A stretch of DNA of 64,000 nt from Rhodoblastus sp963828185 (GCA_963828185.1 CAWHDV010000019.1:496001-560000), one strand, 5' to 3'; counted from the stretch's first letter, positions 27,539-35,374 are shown. The notes: a model not told the origin generated them from the letters alone. Translations and numbers: made by a program.

Positions 27539-28156
27539 ATGAAGAAGTCTCTGCTTTCCTCAGCAATTCTCGGTGCGATGTGCTTGGCGGGCTGCGTTGG
27601 CTCGGAAGGACCGAAAACCAGCGCTCTCAACGGTGATAGTTGCCGAGCATGGGATGAGCGAGCGAGAAAGTCGCTTCACCCAGATGGGGAAATGATCGCT
27701 CGTCATGATCGCCTGATGGAAAAAAGGGCAAAGTACCTTGCCGAGGCGAGCCGGAACTACAGCGACCCGAAGGCCCGCCAGAACGCTATCGAAAAGGCAG
27801 TGCAGGCCAAACTCGATGCGGAAGCAATTTACGACACGAATTACGATCTTCAGACGGCAAGAAATTGTTGGGATGGCATACGGCTCGCCAAAGAGCTGCA
27901 ACAATCGGCCCGTCTGTCACGAGAGATTGAGACGGCGCCAGCACCCCAATACCAAGCGCCAGCCTCATCTTACACATTGGATACGCAAGCGCCGGCTCCT
28001 CCAACTCCTTCGCCTATATCAAGCCTAGGCGACACGTACATGCCATCGCGCCCGAACACGTGGGGCAACTCTCCCTATGGCCTGATGGTGCCACCCGTCA
28101 TGCGGGACCAGCCAGTTGGCGATTCCAACCCAATGATTGCACCCGTGGCGCGCTGA
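27539..28156 (+). CDS. hypothetical lipoprotein, element cargo
   Basis: Unknown family, 205 residues. The N terminus is a lipoprotein signal (MKKSLLSSAILGAMCLAGC, lipid on Cys19). A helical charged region follows (residues 40-120) and then a Pro/Ala-rich tail from about 135. Base composition is clearly more AT-rich than the chromosome, supporting foreign origin. It is followed closely by a second exported protein gene in the same direction. An envelope-located cargo could act in superinfection exclusion or host fitness; this is inference. Confidence 0.65.
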   Translation: MKKSLLSSAILGAMCLAGCVGSEGPKTSALNGDSCRAWDERARKSLHPDGEMIARHDRLMEKRAKYLAEASRNYSDPKARQNAIEKAVQAKLDAEAIYDTNYDLQTARNCWDGIRLAKELQQSARLSREIETAPAPQYQAPASSYTLDTQAPAPPTPSPISSLGDTYMPSRPNTWGNSPYGLMVPPVMRDQPVGDSNPMIAPVAR

Positions 28157-28190
28157 TCACGCTGAGCAGGAACTGACGAAGGAATATACA

Positions 28191-28613
28191 ATGCGCCCGC
28201 TGCCTTCAGTAACTCGCGTTGCTGCGATATGTATAATGTTCGTCGCTATGTCACTCGGGGAAACTTCTAAATCAGTTGGCGGAGATTATTCGGTGCGACA
28301 AGTTTACGCGCTTAATAGTAGGATTCTTTGCTTCGTTCGACATGAAGGATTTTTTTCAACGAGTCTCGGTCCGTGCGATGATTTCACTCCACCGTCCCAA
28401 ATCGCCCTGGGGGCTACTTTCTCGGCAAATGGAAAGGTACGGACAATCGGGTTCATTACAGCCATTCAAGCGGAAAGCGATATGAATGAAGATGGCTTGG
28501 ACTTGAAGCAAGGGGAGTGGTTGTGTGCGGCGGGTGAGACCAAAGCGGACGTGGCAGGGGAACACCACGACGCTTTATGGCTATCGGTCAAGAAATGCTA
28601 TCCACTCAAATGA
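28191..28613 (+). CDS. hypothetical exported protein, element cargo
   Basis: Unknown family, 140 residues from the ATG at 28191 (preceded by AAGGAAT). A signal peptide (SVTRVAAICIMFVAMSLG) leads into a small domain with four cysteines (LCFVRH, GPCDDF, WLCAAG, KKCYP) that could form two disulfides. It lies 34 bases after the lipoprotein gene and is probably co-transcribed. Codon use is AT-richer than in the flanking chromosome. Confidence 0.6.
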   Translation: MRPLPSVTRVAAICIMFVAMSLGETSKSVGGDYSVRQVYALNSRILCFVRHEGFFSTSLGPCDDFTPPSQIALGATFSANGKVRTIGFITAIQAESDMNEDGLDLKQGEWLCAAGETKADVAGEHHDALWLSVKKCYPLK

Positions 28614-28791
28614 AGCCGTTATCCAAAGGCGTCTCTGCTAATGAGCGAATGAACTCATCAAACGACAATTTGTCCTTGTCCGCGATGATGCGCTCGACAG
28701 CCTCCTCAGCGGCCCGACGCTCCGCCAGCATTTCTTTAAGGCGTTCGCGAACTACTGCGGCCCGCTCTGGCGTAACGAGGACATATTTCAT
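28606..28791 (-). CDS. hypothetical 61-residue protein
   Basis: A small charged protein (KYVLVTPERAAVVRERLKEM, ending in ETPLDNGFI), helical and lacking cysteines. It is tentatively coding because it follows the terminase gene on the same strand and its composition is protein-like, but its ribosome site is weak. It could be an antitoxin-like or phage accessory protein; I cannot assign it. Its 3' end overlaps that of the exported protein gene by eight bases. Confidence 0.4.
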   Translation of the reverse strand: MKYVLVTPERAAVVRERLKEMLAERRAAEEAVERIIADKDKLSFDEFIRSLAETPLDNGFI

Positions 28792-28881
28792 GGTCAGAGT
28801 TTATGCGCGATCAAAGGCCTTATCAAGAATCTGCTGATCGCTTTCGCCAGGCTTCATGGAAGTCCACGTTTTCCTTGCGCC

Positions 28882-28919
28882 TCACGCGCCAGATGGAGCC
28901 TTCGGCTGGTAGCTCGCTA
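28882..28919 (-). pseudogene. 3' remnant of the terminase small subunit gene
   Basis: When the IS630 element is removed at its TA target, the terminase frame continues here for eleven codons (ASYQPKAPSGA) and stops at TGA (28882-28884). The fragment is what remains of the gene's original end on the far side of the insertion. Confidence 0.75.
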
Positions 28920-28932
28920 GAGCGGATTCGAT

Positions 28933-29496
28933 TTAATCCGGGTCGTATCCCGCGGCAGCAAAGAAATTAGCGCATTCTTGCGGCGTGAAGGCCGGCAGGA
29001 GCGCGGCGAATGTCGCCCACAAGCCTTCAACCGTTCGTTCTGCGGCCTTTCGTAGGAGCGCCTTGAGCTTTGAGAATGCGTTCTCGATCGGATTGAAGTC
29101 GGGACTGTAGGGCGGCAGATAGAACAACTGTGCGCCAGCCGCTTCGATGGCGGCGCGAATGCCGGGGCGCTTGTGGCTGCCGAGATTGTCCATGATCACG
29201 ATGTCGCCGGGCGAGAGCGTTGGGACCAGCACCTGATCGACATAGGCCTGGAACCAGACGCCGTTGATGGGTCCGTCGAGCACCATCGGCGCGGTCATTC
29301 CCGTCAATCGCAGAGCGCCAATGAACGTCGTCGTTTTCCAGTGACCGTGCGGGATGCTGGCGCGTAGCCGCTCGCCTTTTGGTGCGCGTCCGCACTTGCG
29401 CGCCATATTGGTCGATGCCCATGTTTCATCAATGAACACAAGGCGCTGCGGATCGAAGTCCAGCTGCCCGTCGAACCAATCTTCGCGCCGTTTCAA
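28933..29496 (-). CDS. IS630 transposase, C-terminal DDE part (frame 2)
   Basis: This frame carries the DDE catalytic domain: Asp in LVFIDETWAS, Asp in IVIMDNLGSHK and Glu in YSPDFNPIENAFSKLK, spaced as in IS630. It has no good start of its own. It joins the upstream frame at an eight-A run at 29531-29538, where skipping one base continues KKTAHASEQSRPDVLKRRED. It is either expressed by slippage/frameshifting or is broken by a base insertion. Confidence 0.85.
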   Translation of the reverse strand: MKRREDWFDGQLDFDPQRLVFIDETWASTNMARKCGRAPKGERLRASIPHGHWKTTTFIGALRLTGMTAPMVLDGPINGVWFQAYVDQVLVPTLSPGDIVIMDNLGSHKRPGIRAAIEAAGAQLFYLPPYSPDFNPIENAFSKLKALLRKAAERTVEGLWATFAALLPAFTPQECANFFAAAGYDPD

Positions 29497-29515
29497 AACG
29501 TCGGGACGGCTCTGC

Positions 29516-29896
29516 TCAGATGCGTGCGCGGTTTTTTTTAAACGTCAGTCCGCAGCGGTCGAGGAAAGTCCATAATGTCGAGCGGGCCACTGTCACGCCC
29601 CGTTCCGCCGTCAGGCGCTCCAGAAGTTCGCTGATGGTCATGTCGGGCGTCGCTTCGATCAACCTGATCAGAAACTCGCGATGCGGGTCCAACTTGCTGT
29701 GCGGCGGTTGCCCGCGTTTGAGAGCTGCGCGCCCGCCCGTTTCACGAGCGCGACGAACCCAGACGATGGCGGTCGCAACGCCGATCCCAAAATGAGCGGC
29801 GGAACCCCGAACTGACTTGCCAGACAACGCGGCGGCGATAACGCGATCACGCAAATCCTGGCTGTAAGACCGGGCCATGGGATGCCTCCCTCGCAA
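29516..29896 (-). CDS. IS630 transposase, N-terminal HTH part (frame 1)
   Basis: The N-terminal frame begins MRGRHPMARSYSQDLRDRVI (a start at the second Met, 29878, is more typical) and contains the HTH region KSVRGSAAHFGIGVATAIVW and the linker TPDMTISELLERLTAERGV. It ends at a TGA shortly after the A-run (FKKNRARI). Together with frame 2 it makes a transposase of about 315 residues. Confidence 0.85.
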   Translation of the reverse strand: MRGRHPMARSYSQDLRDRVIAAALSGKSVRGSAAHFGIGVATAIVWVRRARETGGRAALKRGQPPHSKLDPHREFLIRLIEATPDMTISELLERLTAERGVTVARSTLWTFLDRCGLTFKKNRARI

Positions 29897-29918
29897 TCAC
29901 GAAGGAAGAATCGCATTC

Positions 29919-30482
29919 TTAAAGCCGATTGGGAATCCCTTCTTGACTCGGAAAACGGCGAACCCGCTCTAGCACCAACTGCTCCAGCGTCATGGTCGCG
30001 GTCACGGCGAGCTTGTCGCTGAACATGCCCAGATGCCGGCCAAGCTGTTCGAGCGCAGCCGTCTTGGAATGGAACTTGACGGTAATTCCCTCCTTGGTCT
30101 TGCGGATCTCGGAGATTGCGGCGCGGACATGCTGCGGCAGGCTCTCGGACGGCTTCATGCGGACGCCTTGGACGAAAGCCAAGTCATCCGTGTCCGGGAT
30201 TTGCGTGGGGATTGCCTCGCCCCATTCCACGGCGTCGGTAATGTCGGCCATCGCGATCTTGGTGAGTTCCTCCAGCACACGAGCGACGGTGACGCCCGCA
30301 ATTTCAGCGCCTTGGGCTTGTATTTCGGTAACTCGGGCCAAGATTTTCTCATTCTGCCTCAAACGATGCGCATTGGAGGCGCTTGGCGCATATCCAGCCG
30401 CCACATAGGCCGCTTCATTCGTCATGCCCTTCGCCAGTTCTTGACTGAATTTCTCGTGCTTGGAGTTTTTTAGGATCGTCAT
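29919..30482 (-). CDS. terS: phage terminase small subunit, end replaced by IS630
   Basis: TerS recognises phage DNA and recruits the large terminase for packaging. Residues 1-60 show the Terminase_2-type HTH pattern (KFSQELAKGMTNEAAYVAAG, then SNAHRLRQNEKILARVTEIQ). The native sequence runs to Leu171. The last 16 residues (from ERVRRFPSQ) are read from inside the IS element. Restoring the site gives a 182-residue protein. No large terminase gene is present. The damaged C terminus, which usually contacts the large subunit, may impair function. Confidence 0.82.
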   Translation of the reverse strand: MTILKNSKHEKFSQELAKGMTNEAAYVAAGYAPSASNAHRLRQNEKILARVTEIQAQGAEIAGVTVARVLEELTKIAMADITDAVEWGEAIPTQIPDTDDLAFVQGVRMKPSESLPQHVRAAISEIRKTKEGITVKFHSKTAALEQLGRHLGMFSDKLAVTATMTLEQLVLERVRRFPSQEGIPNRL

Positions 30483-30510
30483 TTGATCGGCTCAATCAGG
30501 TTTCGAGTGG

Positions 30511-30559
30511 TTCTGCTCAGGATTGAGCAGAAGTTGTTTGCTCCCCAATTTGGGGGAGC
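30511..30559. promoter_or_regulatory. two dyads upstream of terS
   Basis: TTCTGCTCA-ggat-TGAGCAGAA (30511-30532) and a second hairpin GCTCCCC/GGGGAGC (30540-30559) stand between the coiled-coil gene and terS. They could be a terminator, operator or packaging-related site. Position is the only basis. Confidence 0.4.
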
Positions 30560-30600
30560 GGCGGGAACCGGCCCGAGAGCCTTTCTCGCCGCCAGAGGCG

Positions 30601-30954
30601 TCAGCGTGCGGCCTGGAGGCGCGAAAGCTCGGTCTTGTGCTTGGCGGCAAGTGCGGCCTTCTCCTTGGCGTGGCGCTCCTTGAGCGCGGCGGCCTCCTTG
30701 CCGTGGCGGTCGCGCATGCCTGCCGGCTCCACGGGGCGCTCCGCCCAGCGGGTGAGTTCGCGGTTGTGGCCCTTCGCAAGCGTGGCGCTTTCCGTGCGGT
30801 GCTTGGTGGCGAGCGCGGCGGCCTCCTTGCTGTGACGCTCACGCGTGGGCGCAAGTCGCGCCGCTTCAGCGTCGTTGCGTCGGCCAACCTCGGCCTGCGC
30901 GAGCGAAAGTTGATTGTCATACATTTTGCGATGTTGCCGGCTGTCGAGTTCCAT
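30601..30954 (-). CDS. hypothetical coiled-coil protein of the element
   Basis: A 117-residue, highly charged protein almost entirely of predicted helix, with irregular repeats such as HSKEAAALATKHRTES, HGKEAAALKERHAKEK and AALAAKHKTELSRL (a roughly 11-residue K-A-A-L-H pattern). No known family. AAGGA lies nine bases before the ATG. It stands directly upstream of terS in the same operon direction. Confidence 0.65.
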   Translation of the reverse strand: MELDSRQHRKMYDNQLSLAQAEVGRRNDAEAARLAPTRERHSKEAAALATKHRTESATLAKGHNRELTRWAERPVEPAGMRDRHGKEAAALKERHAKEKAALAAKHKTELSRLQAAR

Positions 30955-30984
30955 TTTGCGTGTCCTTTCCGTGATTAATCGGGA

Positions 30985-31203
30985 TTAATGAAAGTCGTTC
31001 ACGATCCGCCTGCGGGCGTTTGCCCAGCGGTCGAGTTCGGCGCGGTCGTAGCGAACTGTGCGCCAGCCAAGCACGGCGTAGGCGGGGCCTTTGTTCTCGC
31101 GTTCGCTGCAAGCCATGTTCGCCAGCGACTTCGGCGCGACCGGACAGCCGACGCTCGACAAGTATGCGGCGGCCTCTTTCCGCGTCATCCAATCGCTGGC
31201 CAT
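30985..31203 (-). CDS. small HTH (excisionase/AlpA-like) protein
   Basis: A 72-residue protein starting MASDWMTRKEAAAYLSSVG, the usual opening of helix-turn-helix domains of the excisionase/MerR-like superfamily, followed by a wing region GWRTVRYDRAELDRWANAR. Its ATG overlaps the stop of the RuvC-like gene by one base. In satellites such proteins act as AlpA-type activators or excision factors. Confidence 0.75.
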   Translation of the reverse strand: MASDWMTRKEAAAYLSSVGCPVAPKSLANMACSERENKGPAYAVLGWRTVRYDRAELDRWANARRRIVNDFH

Positions 31204-31682
31204 CACGCGCCGCCTTTCTTGATGCCGGCGAGGCCGATCAGCACCGCCTCCGCGCGCCCGTCGTCCTTCACACGCGCGAACAGTCCGGCCTTGGCGGGCC
31301 AGCGGCGGATTGCTTGGCTCCTCGCCGCGTCCTTTGCGCCGTCCTTGCCCGGAGGAATCCCTATAATTCTCTTCCAAGCCGCCGGCGCAATGAAGGTGGC
31401 TGGAACTCCGAAAGCCGCCAAGCAGCCTTCAATGACGCCGCGCGAGCGCCCGAAGGCGAAAGCGCCGGTCGGCCCCTCGCCGGGGCGCGCGCCGACGAAC
31501 TCGATAAAGGCGCGGTCCGGCTTCCACTGCTGGATGATTTGCGCGAGCAGCGGCCCGTTCACCGTTGGGCGCGACTTCGGCCCGTCGCGCAAGATTGGCA
31601 TGTCGGCCACGTCGATCAACTCGCCCGTGTCCGAGAGCAGGGCGAGCGCGCCACCCGCGCCAAGATCAATGCCAAGTAGCAT
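31203..31682 (-). CDS. RuvC-like crossover junction resolvase
   Basis: A 159-residue RNase H-fold protein resembling phage-encoded RuvC resolvases. The first catalytic Asp lies in MLLGIDLGAGGALALL, a Glu in DRAFIEFVGARPGEG, and the C-terminal acidic pair in DDGRAEAVLIGLAG. The start at 31682 is chosen because AAGGAAA lies six bases upstream; longer frames overlap the preceding gene deeply. It overlaps the upstream ORF by 17 bases and the downstream HTH gene by three, so the block is translationally coupled. It would process branched DNA during replication or packaging. Confidence 0.8.
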   Translation of the reverse strand: MLLGIDLGAGGALALLSDTGELIDVADMPILRDGPKSRPTVNGPLLAQIIQQWKPDRAFIEFVGARPGEGPTGAFAFGRSRGVIEGCLAAFGVPATFIAPAAWKRIIGIPPGKDGAKDAARSQAIRRWPAKAGLFARVKDDGRAEAVLIGLAGIKKGGA

Positions 31683-33138
31683 ATCGGTTTCCTTCATTTG
31701 GTTTTGGACGGAAAGTGTGCGGCGCGGCGACCAGCTCACCAGCCTCTCTGGCCCAGGCGTCGTAAAGATCGCCGTCAGCCGCGCTGTCAGGCGGGGGCGC
31801 GGTGTCGTTTTCGGCAACGGGACCACGGAGCATCGCCGCCTCGCCGGATTCCCAAAGAAGGGCCGTCTCAGCCGGAATGCCACCGCCACGCTGGAAGCTC
31901 TGAACGGTGCCGCTGACCGTGTGGATCGTGGCTGCGCGAGAGGTCAACGCCTCGATCCGTCCGCCGTGCAGAGCGGCGACGAGCCCCTTGCAGTCATGGC
32001 GCGCTGCGGGCGCGACGCGATGAACGCCGAATAGGTCGCGCGTCGCCCAGCCTAGCCGCGCCGCCTTGGTCGCCCAGTCTGCTAAGAAGCGCTCGGCGTC
32101 AGCCAAGATCACAGGCCACCACGATCCGAAGTCGGGATGGACGCCCGTCTCAGACAACCGGGAAACGCCGTCGCGCCATTCGCGCGCCAATCCATCCAAG
32201 GCAGGATCGTCTTGGCTGGCGTCGCGCCCCCCGTTGCTGTCGGCAGTGGCCTGAGCCCACCCGGCTTCGGAATTCTCCTCCCTGGTAGGCTGGTCAATCT
32301 CGCCGCCCGCCTCGCTCGCCGGAGTTGACCACAGCAACGAAGCCAGCGCCTGAGCGCGAATGCCGCTGGGGAAGATGTTCGGGGCACAGAGGGATTGATC
32401 CTTGCCCTGGTCGGCAATTCCGAAACCTGAGGTTGAAGGAATATAGGCTGTGGATTTTCCAGTCTCACGCGCCCTTATTGGCTGTAGATTTTCCAGTCTC
32501 GGACACTCCAGTCTCACCTTATTGGCTGTGGACACGGTAGTCTCACGCCCCTCCGCCTGCAGCCTGAACCACGTGGGGCGGGAGCAGCCAGCCGCTTTCC
32601 ACGGCTTCGCCTTCTCTTGGCTTACCTTTGGTCGTGGCTGGACGCCTTTGGAGCGCCTGTCGTCGCGCTTACGAACTCGGTCCCGCTCCTTGCGCGCCGC
32701 CTTCCGCTGCTCCGGCGAGCCGTCGATAGTTCCAACCGAGCACGCTTCAGCCTCGCGCCGGATTTCTTCGTTAATGCCGAGCATCCTGCCGATGGTGTCG
32801 GGGCGCATCATGACGAGGTGTGGCCTGCCGATGCGCTGCAACTCGCGCTCTCGCCATGCAAGCGTCTCGGCGACTTGATCCGCAATTTGCTCCGGCGTCG
32901 CCTCCACGCCGCAAGCAGTCACCGCGACTGCCAGCGTGTCGCGGTTAAGGCCCCACCAATCAGGACCGCCGGCTTTTGGCTTCTTGACCATCCCCGCCGC
33001 CCGCGACGAAAGGATGTTCGCCAGCACCTTGAGGCACGGTTCCGCCTTCGGGATTTCGCCGTTTCTCTGGAGCGTGAGCAAAACCTTTTTCACGTCGGCC
33101 AGCGTCCGGGCCGTGCGCTGCGCAATGGACCCGCTCAT
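31666..33138 (-). CDS. large ORF of the element, possible replication protein
   Basis: A 490-residue protein of no family I can name with certainty. Residues 1-110 are helical with PDTIGRMLGINEEIRREAEA. About 150-190 is strongly basic (RKERDRVRKRDDRRSKG). The C-terminal part (from about 340) has GSWWPVILADAERFLADWA and WATRDLFGVHRVAPAARHD, a module I recall from other alphaproteobacterial mobile elements. Its position between the excisionase-like gene and ruvC, the basic region, and an internal iteron-like repeat cluster suggest a replication initiator. This is inference. Confidence 0.6.
   Translation of the reverse strand: MSGSIAQRTARTLADVKKVLLTLQRNGEIPKAEPCLKVLANILSSRAAGMVKKPKAGGPDWWGLNRDTLAVAVTACGVEATPEQIADQVAETLAWRERELQRIGRPHLVMMRPDTIGRMLGINEEIRREAEACSVGTIDGSPEQRKAARKERDRVRKRDDRRSKGVQPRPKVSQEKAKPWKAAGCSRPTWFRLQAEGRETTVSTANKVRLECPRLENLQPIRARETGKSTAYIPSTSGFGIADQGKDQSLCAPNIFPSGIRAQALASLLWSTPASEAGGEIDQPTREENSEAGWAQATADSNGGRDASQDDPALDGLAREWRDGVSRLSETGVHPDFGSWWPVILADAERFLADWATKAARLGWATRDLFGVHRVAPAARHDCKGLVAALHGGRIEALTSRAATIHTVSGTVQSFQRGGGIPAETALLWESGEAAMLRGPVAENDTAPPPDSAADGDLYDAWAREAGELVAAPHTFRPKPNEGNRYATWH
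32446..32547. repeat. iteron-like repeat cluster inside the large ORF
   Basis: GGCTGTGGATTTTCCAGTCTC (32446-32466) recurs with one change at 32480-32500 and in degenerate form at 32524-32547, with an extra CCAGTCTCAC half copy at 32508-32517. Each contains a DnaA-box-like TGTGGAT or TGTAGAT. The tract is AT-richer than its surroundings. Confidence 0.6.
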
Positions 33139-33172
33139 TTGGACAGCACGGGTTTGTCAGGGGCGCGGCTCA

Positions 33173-33412
33173 TCATGCCGCGCGCGTTTCCGGGGGAAGA
33201 GGCTCACCGGCGATGTACGCGCGCGCCACATGGCCGGGAACGATTGTCTTGCGTCCGATTTTGCGGATGGTGACGAGGCCCGCCTTCAGGTCTGAGTAAA
33301 AACCAGTTTTGGAGCGTGGCTTGAGGCCGCAAACCTCATCGACCGTCAGGTTGCCGTGATCGAGCCGCATTTCGATTGAGATAGGCGACTTCTTTTTGCT
33401 GCGTTCGGACAT
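33173..33412 (-). CDS. excisionase-like HTH protein
   Basis: A 79-residue protein from the ATG at 33412, which has GGAGA seven bases upstream. The sequence (MRLDHGNLTVDEVCGLKPRS, then GLVTIRKIGRKTIVPGHVAR) fits a small winged-helix excisionase/AlpA-like fold with a C-terminal recognition wing. It lies between integrase/ORF212 and the putative replication gene. Likely role: recombination directionality or control of the element. Confidence 0.65.
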   Translation of the reverse strand: MSERSKKKSPISIEMRLDHGNLTVDEVCGLKPRSKTGFYSDLKAGLVTIRKIGRKTIVPGHVARAYIAGEPLPPETRAA

Positions 33413-33512
33413 CGGCGGTTCTCCATTGGCGTAGGCGCAAGCCTGCGAACGCCAAAGACGAACCACGAGAACTTCTGGCGGATCAAACGCCCCATTTTTT
33501 TGCCAGTAGGAA

Positions 33513-34151
33513 CTATTTGTTTTTACTAAGTCTACGCCGACCTTCTGTCAGGCGGCGATTGAGCGTCTCTGCGCGCGAATCGGCGATCTTTGCATTCTTG
33601 CGCTTATTCATTTCCGGGTCGGCGGCTTTGACGAAGGCTTCGCAAAGCTCCCGATCTGCCTTCTTACTCTTGCGATTTTCCTTGGGCGGTATCATGATGG
33701 CCAGAAGCTCTGGCTCGAAAAAGTCGGAAGACTTGTCCTCTCCCCGATTTTTCTTGTTTTCAATCTGTTTTGGCGCTGCCCCCCTGAGCGGGTGAAACGG
33801 CGTGGCGCCATGCAACCGGTGGACCATCCTGGCCTGCCAGTCGTCGTAGACAACCTTGAAGCCTGGATGATGATCGATCGCTATGCGGAGAGCGAGTTCG
33901 AGCCCGGCATTTGGATCGTCGATGTTGATCCCGTAGCGCTCTGCGAGAAGCCTGAGTTTCGCTATCCGCGCCGTGGCAACATCAGAAGCCAATTGCTCAA
34001 TCGCTCTTTCATCGGCAACAGGTTGAGCATCGGGTGGATCGCCGTCCAGTAGACTTGGATATTTCCAGCCGTCCCCGCGAAATGGAACCACGACGGGTTC
34101 GTCGAGCGCGTCTAAAGGGGCGCTGGTTTTCGTGTCCTTTTGTCGTTTCAT
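33513..34151 (-). CDS. hypothetical protein overlapping the integrase gene
   Basis: A 212-residue protein starting MKRQKDTKTSAPLDALDEPV; its ATG overlaps the integrase stop by four bases (ATGA). The middle is helical (IEQLASDVATARIAKLRLLA). The C-terminal third is rich in Lys/Arg/Asn (KENRKSKKADRELCEAFVKA) and likely binds nucleic acid. The family is not recognised. Translational coupling to the integrase suggests a role in maintenance or regulation of the element. Confidence 0.65.
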   Translation of the reverse strand: MKRQKDTKTSAPLDALDEPVVVPFRGDGWKYPSLLDGDPPDAQPVADERAIEQLASDVATARIAKLRLLAERYGINIDDPNAGLELALRIAIDHHPGFKVVYDDWQARMVHRLHGATPFHPLRGAAPKQIENKKNRGEDKSSDFFEPELLAIMIPPKENRKSKKADRELCEAFVKAADPEMNKRKNAKIADSRAETLNRRLTEGRRRLSKNK

Positions 34152-35368
34152 TGCGCGCGTCCTCGAACATCGGAGGAACGCAGCTTTACAACATTGGCGC
34201 CCGGCTCGGTCCCGCAATAGGTCGCCCATGCGTCCATGAGCAGCCGGCGCTTCTCCAGGGCGTCATCGCGCCGATAAGCCTGCTCCGCGCTGTCGCCGAC
34301 CGTATGGGCCAGCGCCGCCTCACAGACCTCGCGCGGAAAACCCGTCTCATTGCCAGCCCAATCCCGGAAGGCTGACCGCATACCGTGAGGCGTCGCTCCC
34401 TCGACGCCCATTCGAGCTATGACCTTGGCCATGGCAACGTGCGACAAGGGGCTTTTGGGCCGCTGACCGGGGAACACGAATTTGTTGATGGCCAGCGACT
34501 TCAAAACCTCCAACATCGCGACCGTGCGACTGCATAGGGGGACGCGATGAACGCGGCCAGCTTTCATTCGCTCAGGTGGGATCGTCCAGACTTTCGCCTC
34601 AAGGTCGATTTCAGACCAGAGAGCGCCATAGACTTCGCCGGAGCGACCAGCGGTCAGAATGCAGAATTCGAGCGCCCTGGCCGCCGAGTTGCCGTCTTCG
34701 CGCAGCCGCGCCATGAACGCTGGCAGGTCCGCATAGGGCATCGCCGCGTGATGGCCGCGTGAGAGTTTTGTCCGCTTGGGGAGAAGGTGCGCCAAATGTC
34801 CGCGCCAGCGCGCGGGGTTTTCGCCATCTCGCAGTCCCTTCGCCTTGCCGGCGTCGAGGACGGCCTCAATGCGCTGACGAAGCCTTGCAGCCGTTTCCGG
34901 CTTTTCCAACCAAATAGGTTTGACGACGCCGAGGACGGCCTCGGTGTCAATCTCGCCTATTACCTTGGGCCGGAGCGCCGCCGACCCCTCAACCAAGGAC
35001 CAACGCCATTGCTCTGCGTGCTTCGCGTTCCGCCATTCGCCGGCCTTGGCCGCGAGAAGCTCATCGGCAATCTCGCCAAAGGTCTGTTTCGCATCTTCAG
35101 CGCGCGCAGCGTCTTGACGAACGCGGATCGGATTTTGGCCCGAGCGCAAGACGCGGCGAGCGTCATCGCGCGCGGCGCGTGCGTCAGCAAGGCTCACGCC
35201 TTCATCAAACGATCCAAGCCCCATTTCTGGGCGCTTGCCCTTCCAAGAGAACCGATAGACCCAAGATCGAGCCAACGAGGGCGAGACGCAGAGATAAAGG
35301 CCCTGTCCGTCCAGATGGAAACCCGGTCCCGCCGTCGCGACCTTTCGGGCATTCAGATTTCCGCTCAC
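34148..35368 (-). CDS. int: tyrosine-type site-specific integrase
   Basis: A 406-residue P4/DUF4102-type phage integrase. The N-terminal arm-binding domain has PGFHLDGQGLYLCVSPSLAR and the catalytic domain has Arg242 (TAGRSGEVYGAL), His328-Gly-Met-Arg331, His355 (AALAHTVGD) and nucleophile Tyr365 (AYRRDD). All the active-site residues are present, so it is probably functional. A GTG start is preceded by GGGGGA. The gene lies at the end away from the tRNA, pointing inward, 145 bases from attR. Confidence 0.93.
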   Translation of the reverse strand: MSGNLNARKVATAGPGFHLDGQGLYLCVSPSLARSWVYRFSWKGKRPEMGLGSFDEGVSLADARAARDDARRVLRSGQNPIRVRQDAARAEDAKQTFGEIADELLAAKAGEWRNAKHAEQWRWSLVEGSAALRPKVIGEIDTEAVLGVVKPIWLEKPETAARLRQRIEAVLDAGKAKGLRDGENPARWRGHLAHLLPKRTKLSRGHHAAMPYADLPAFMARLREDGNSAARALEFCILTAGRSGEVYGALWSEIDLEAKVWTIPPERMKAGRVHRVPLCSRTVAMLEVLKSLAINKFVFPGQRPKSPLSHVAMAKVIARMGVEGATPHGMRSAFRDWAGNETGFPREVCEAALAHTVGDSAEQAYRRDDALEKRRLLMDAWATYCGTEPGANVVKLRSSDVRGRAQ

Positions 35369-35374
35369 CTGCTA

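Larger units (their letters stand above)
28918..29971 (-). mobile_element. IS630-family insertion sequence
   Basis: About 1.05 kb. Imperfect terminal inverted repeats CTAGAGCGGATTCG (left) and its mirror of CTAGAGCGGGTTCG (right) match at 13 of 14 positions. Both ends carry the TA dinucleotide (28918-28919 and 29970-29971) expected from IS630/Tc1 target duplication. It encodes a two-frame transposase on the minus strand and interrupts the terminase small subunit gene. Confidence 0.88.

Noticed and set aside
32446..32547. A CRISPR-like array inside the element
   Set aside because: Only two good repeat copies plus fragments, irregular short spacing, inside a coding frame, and no cas genes in the window.
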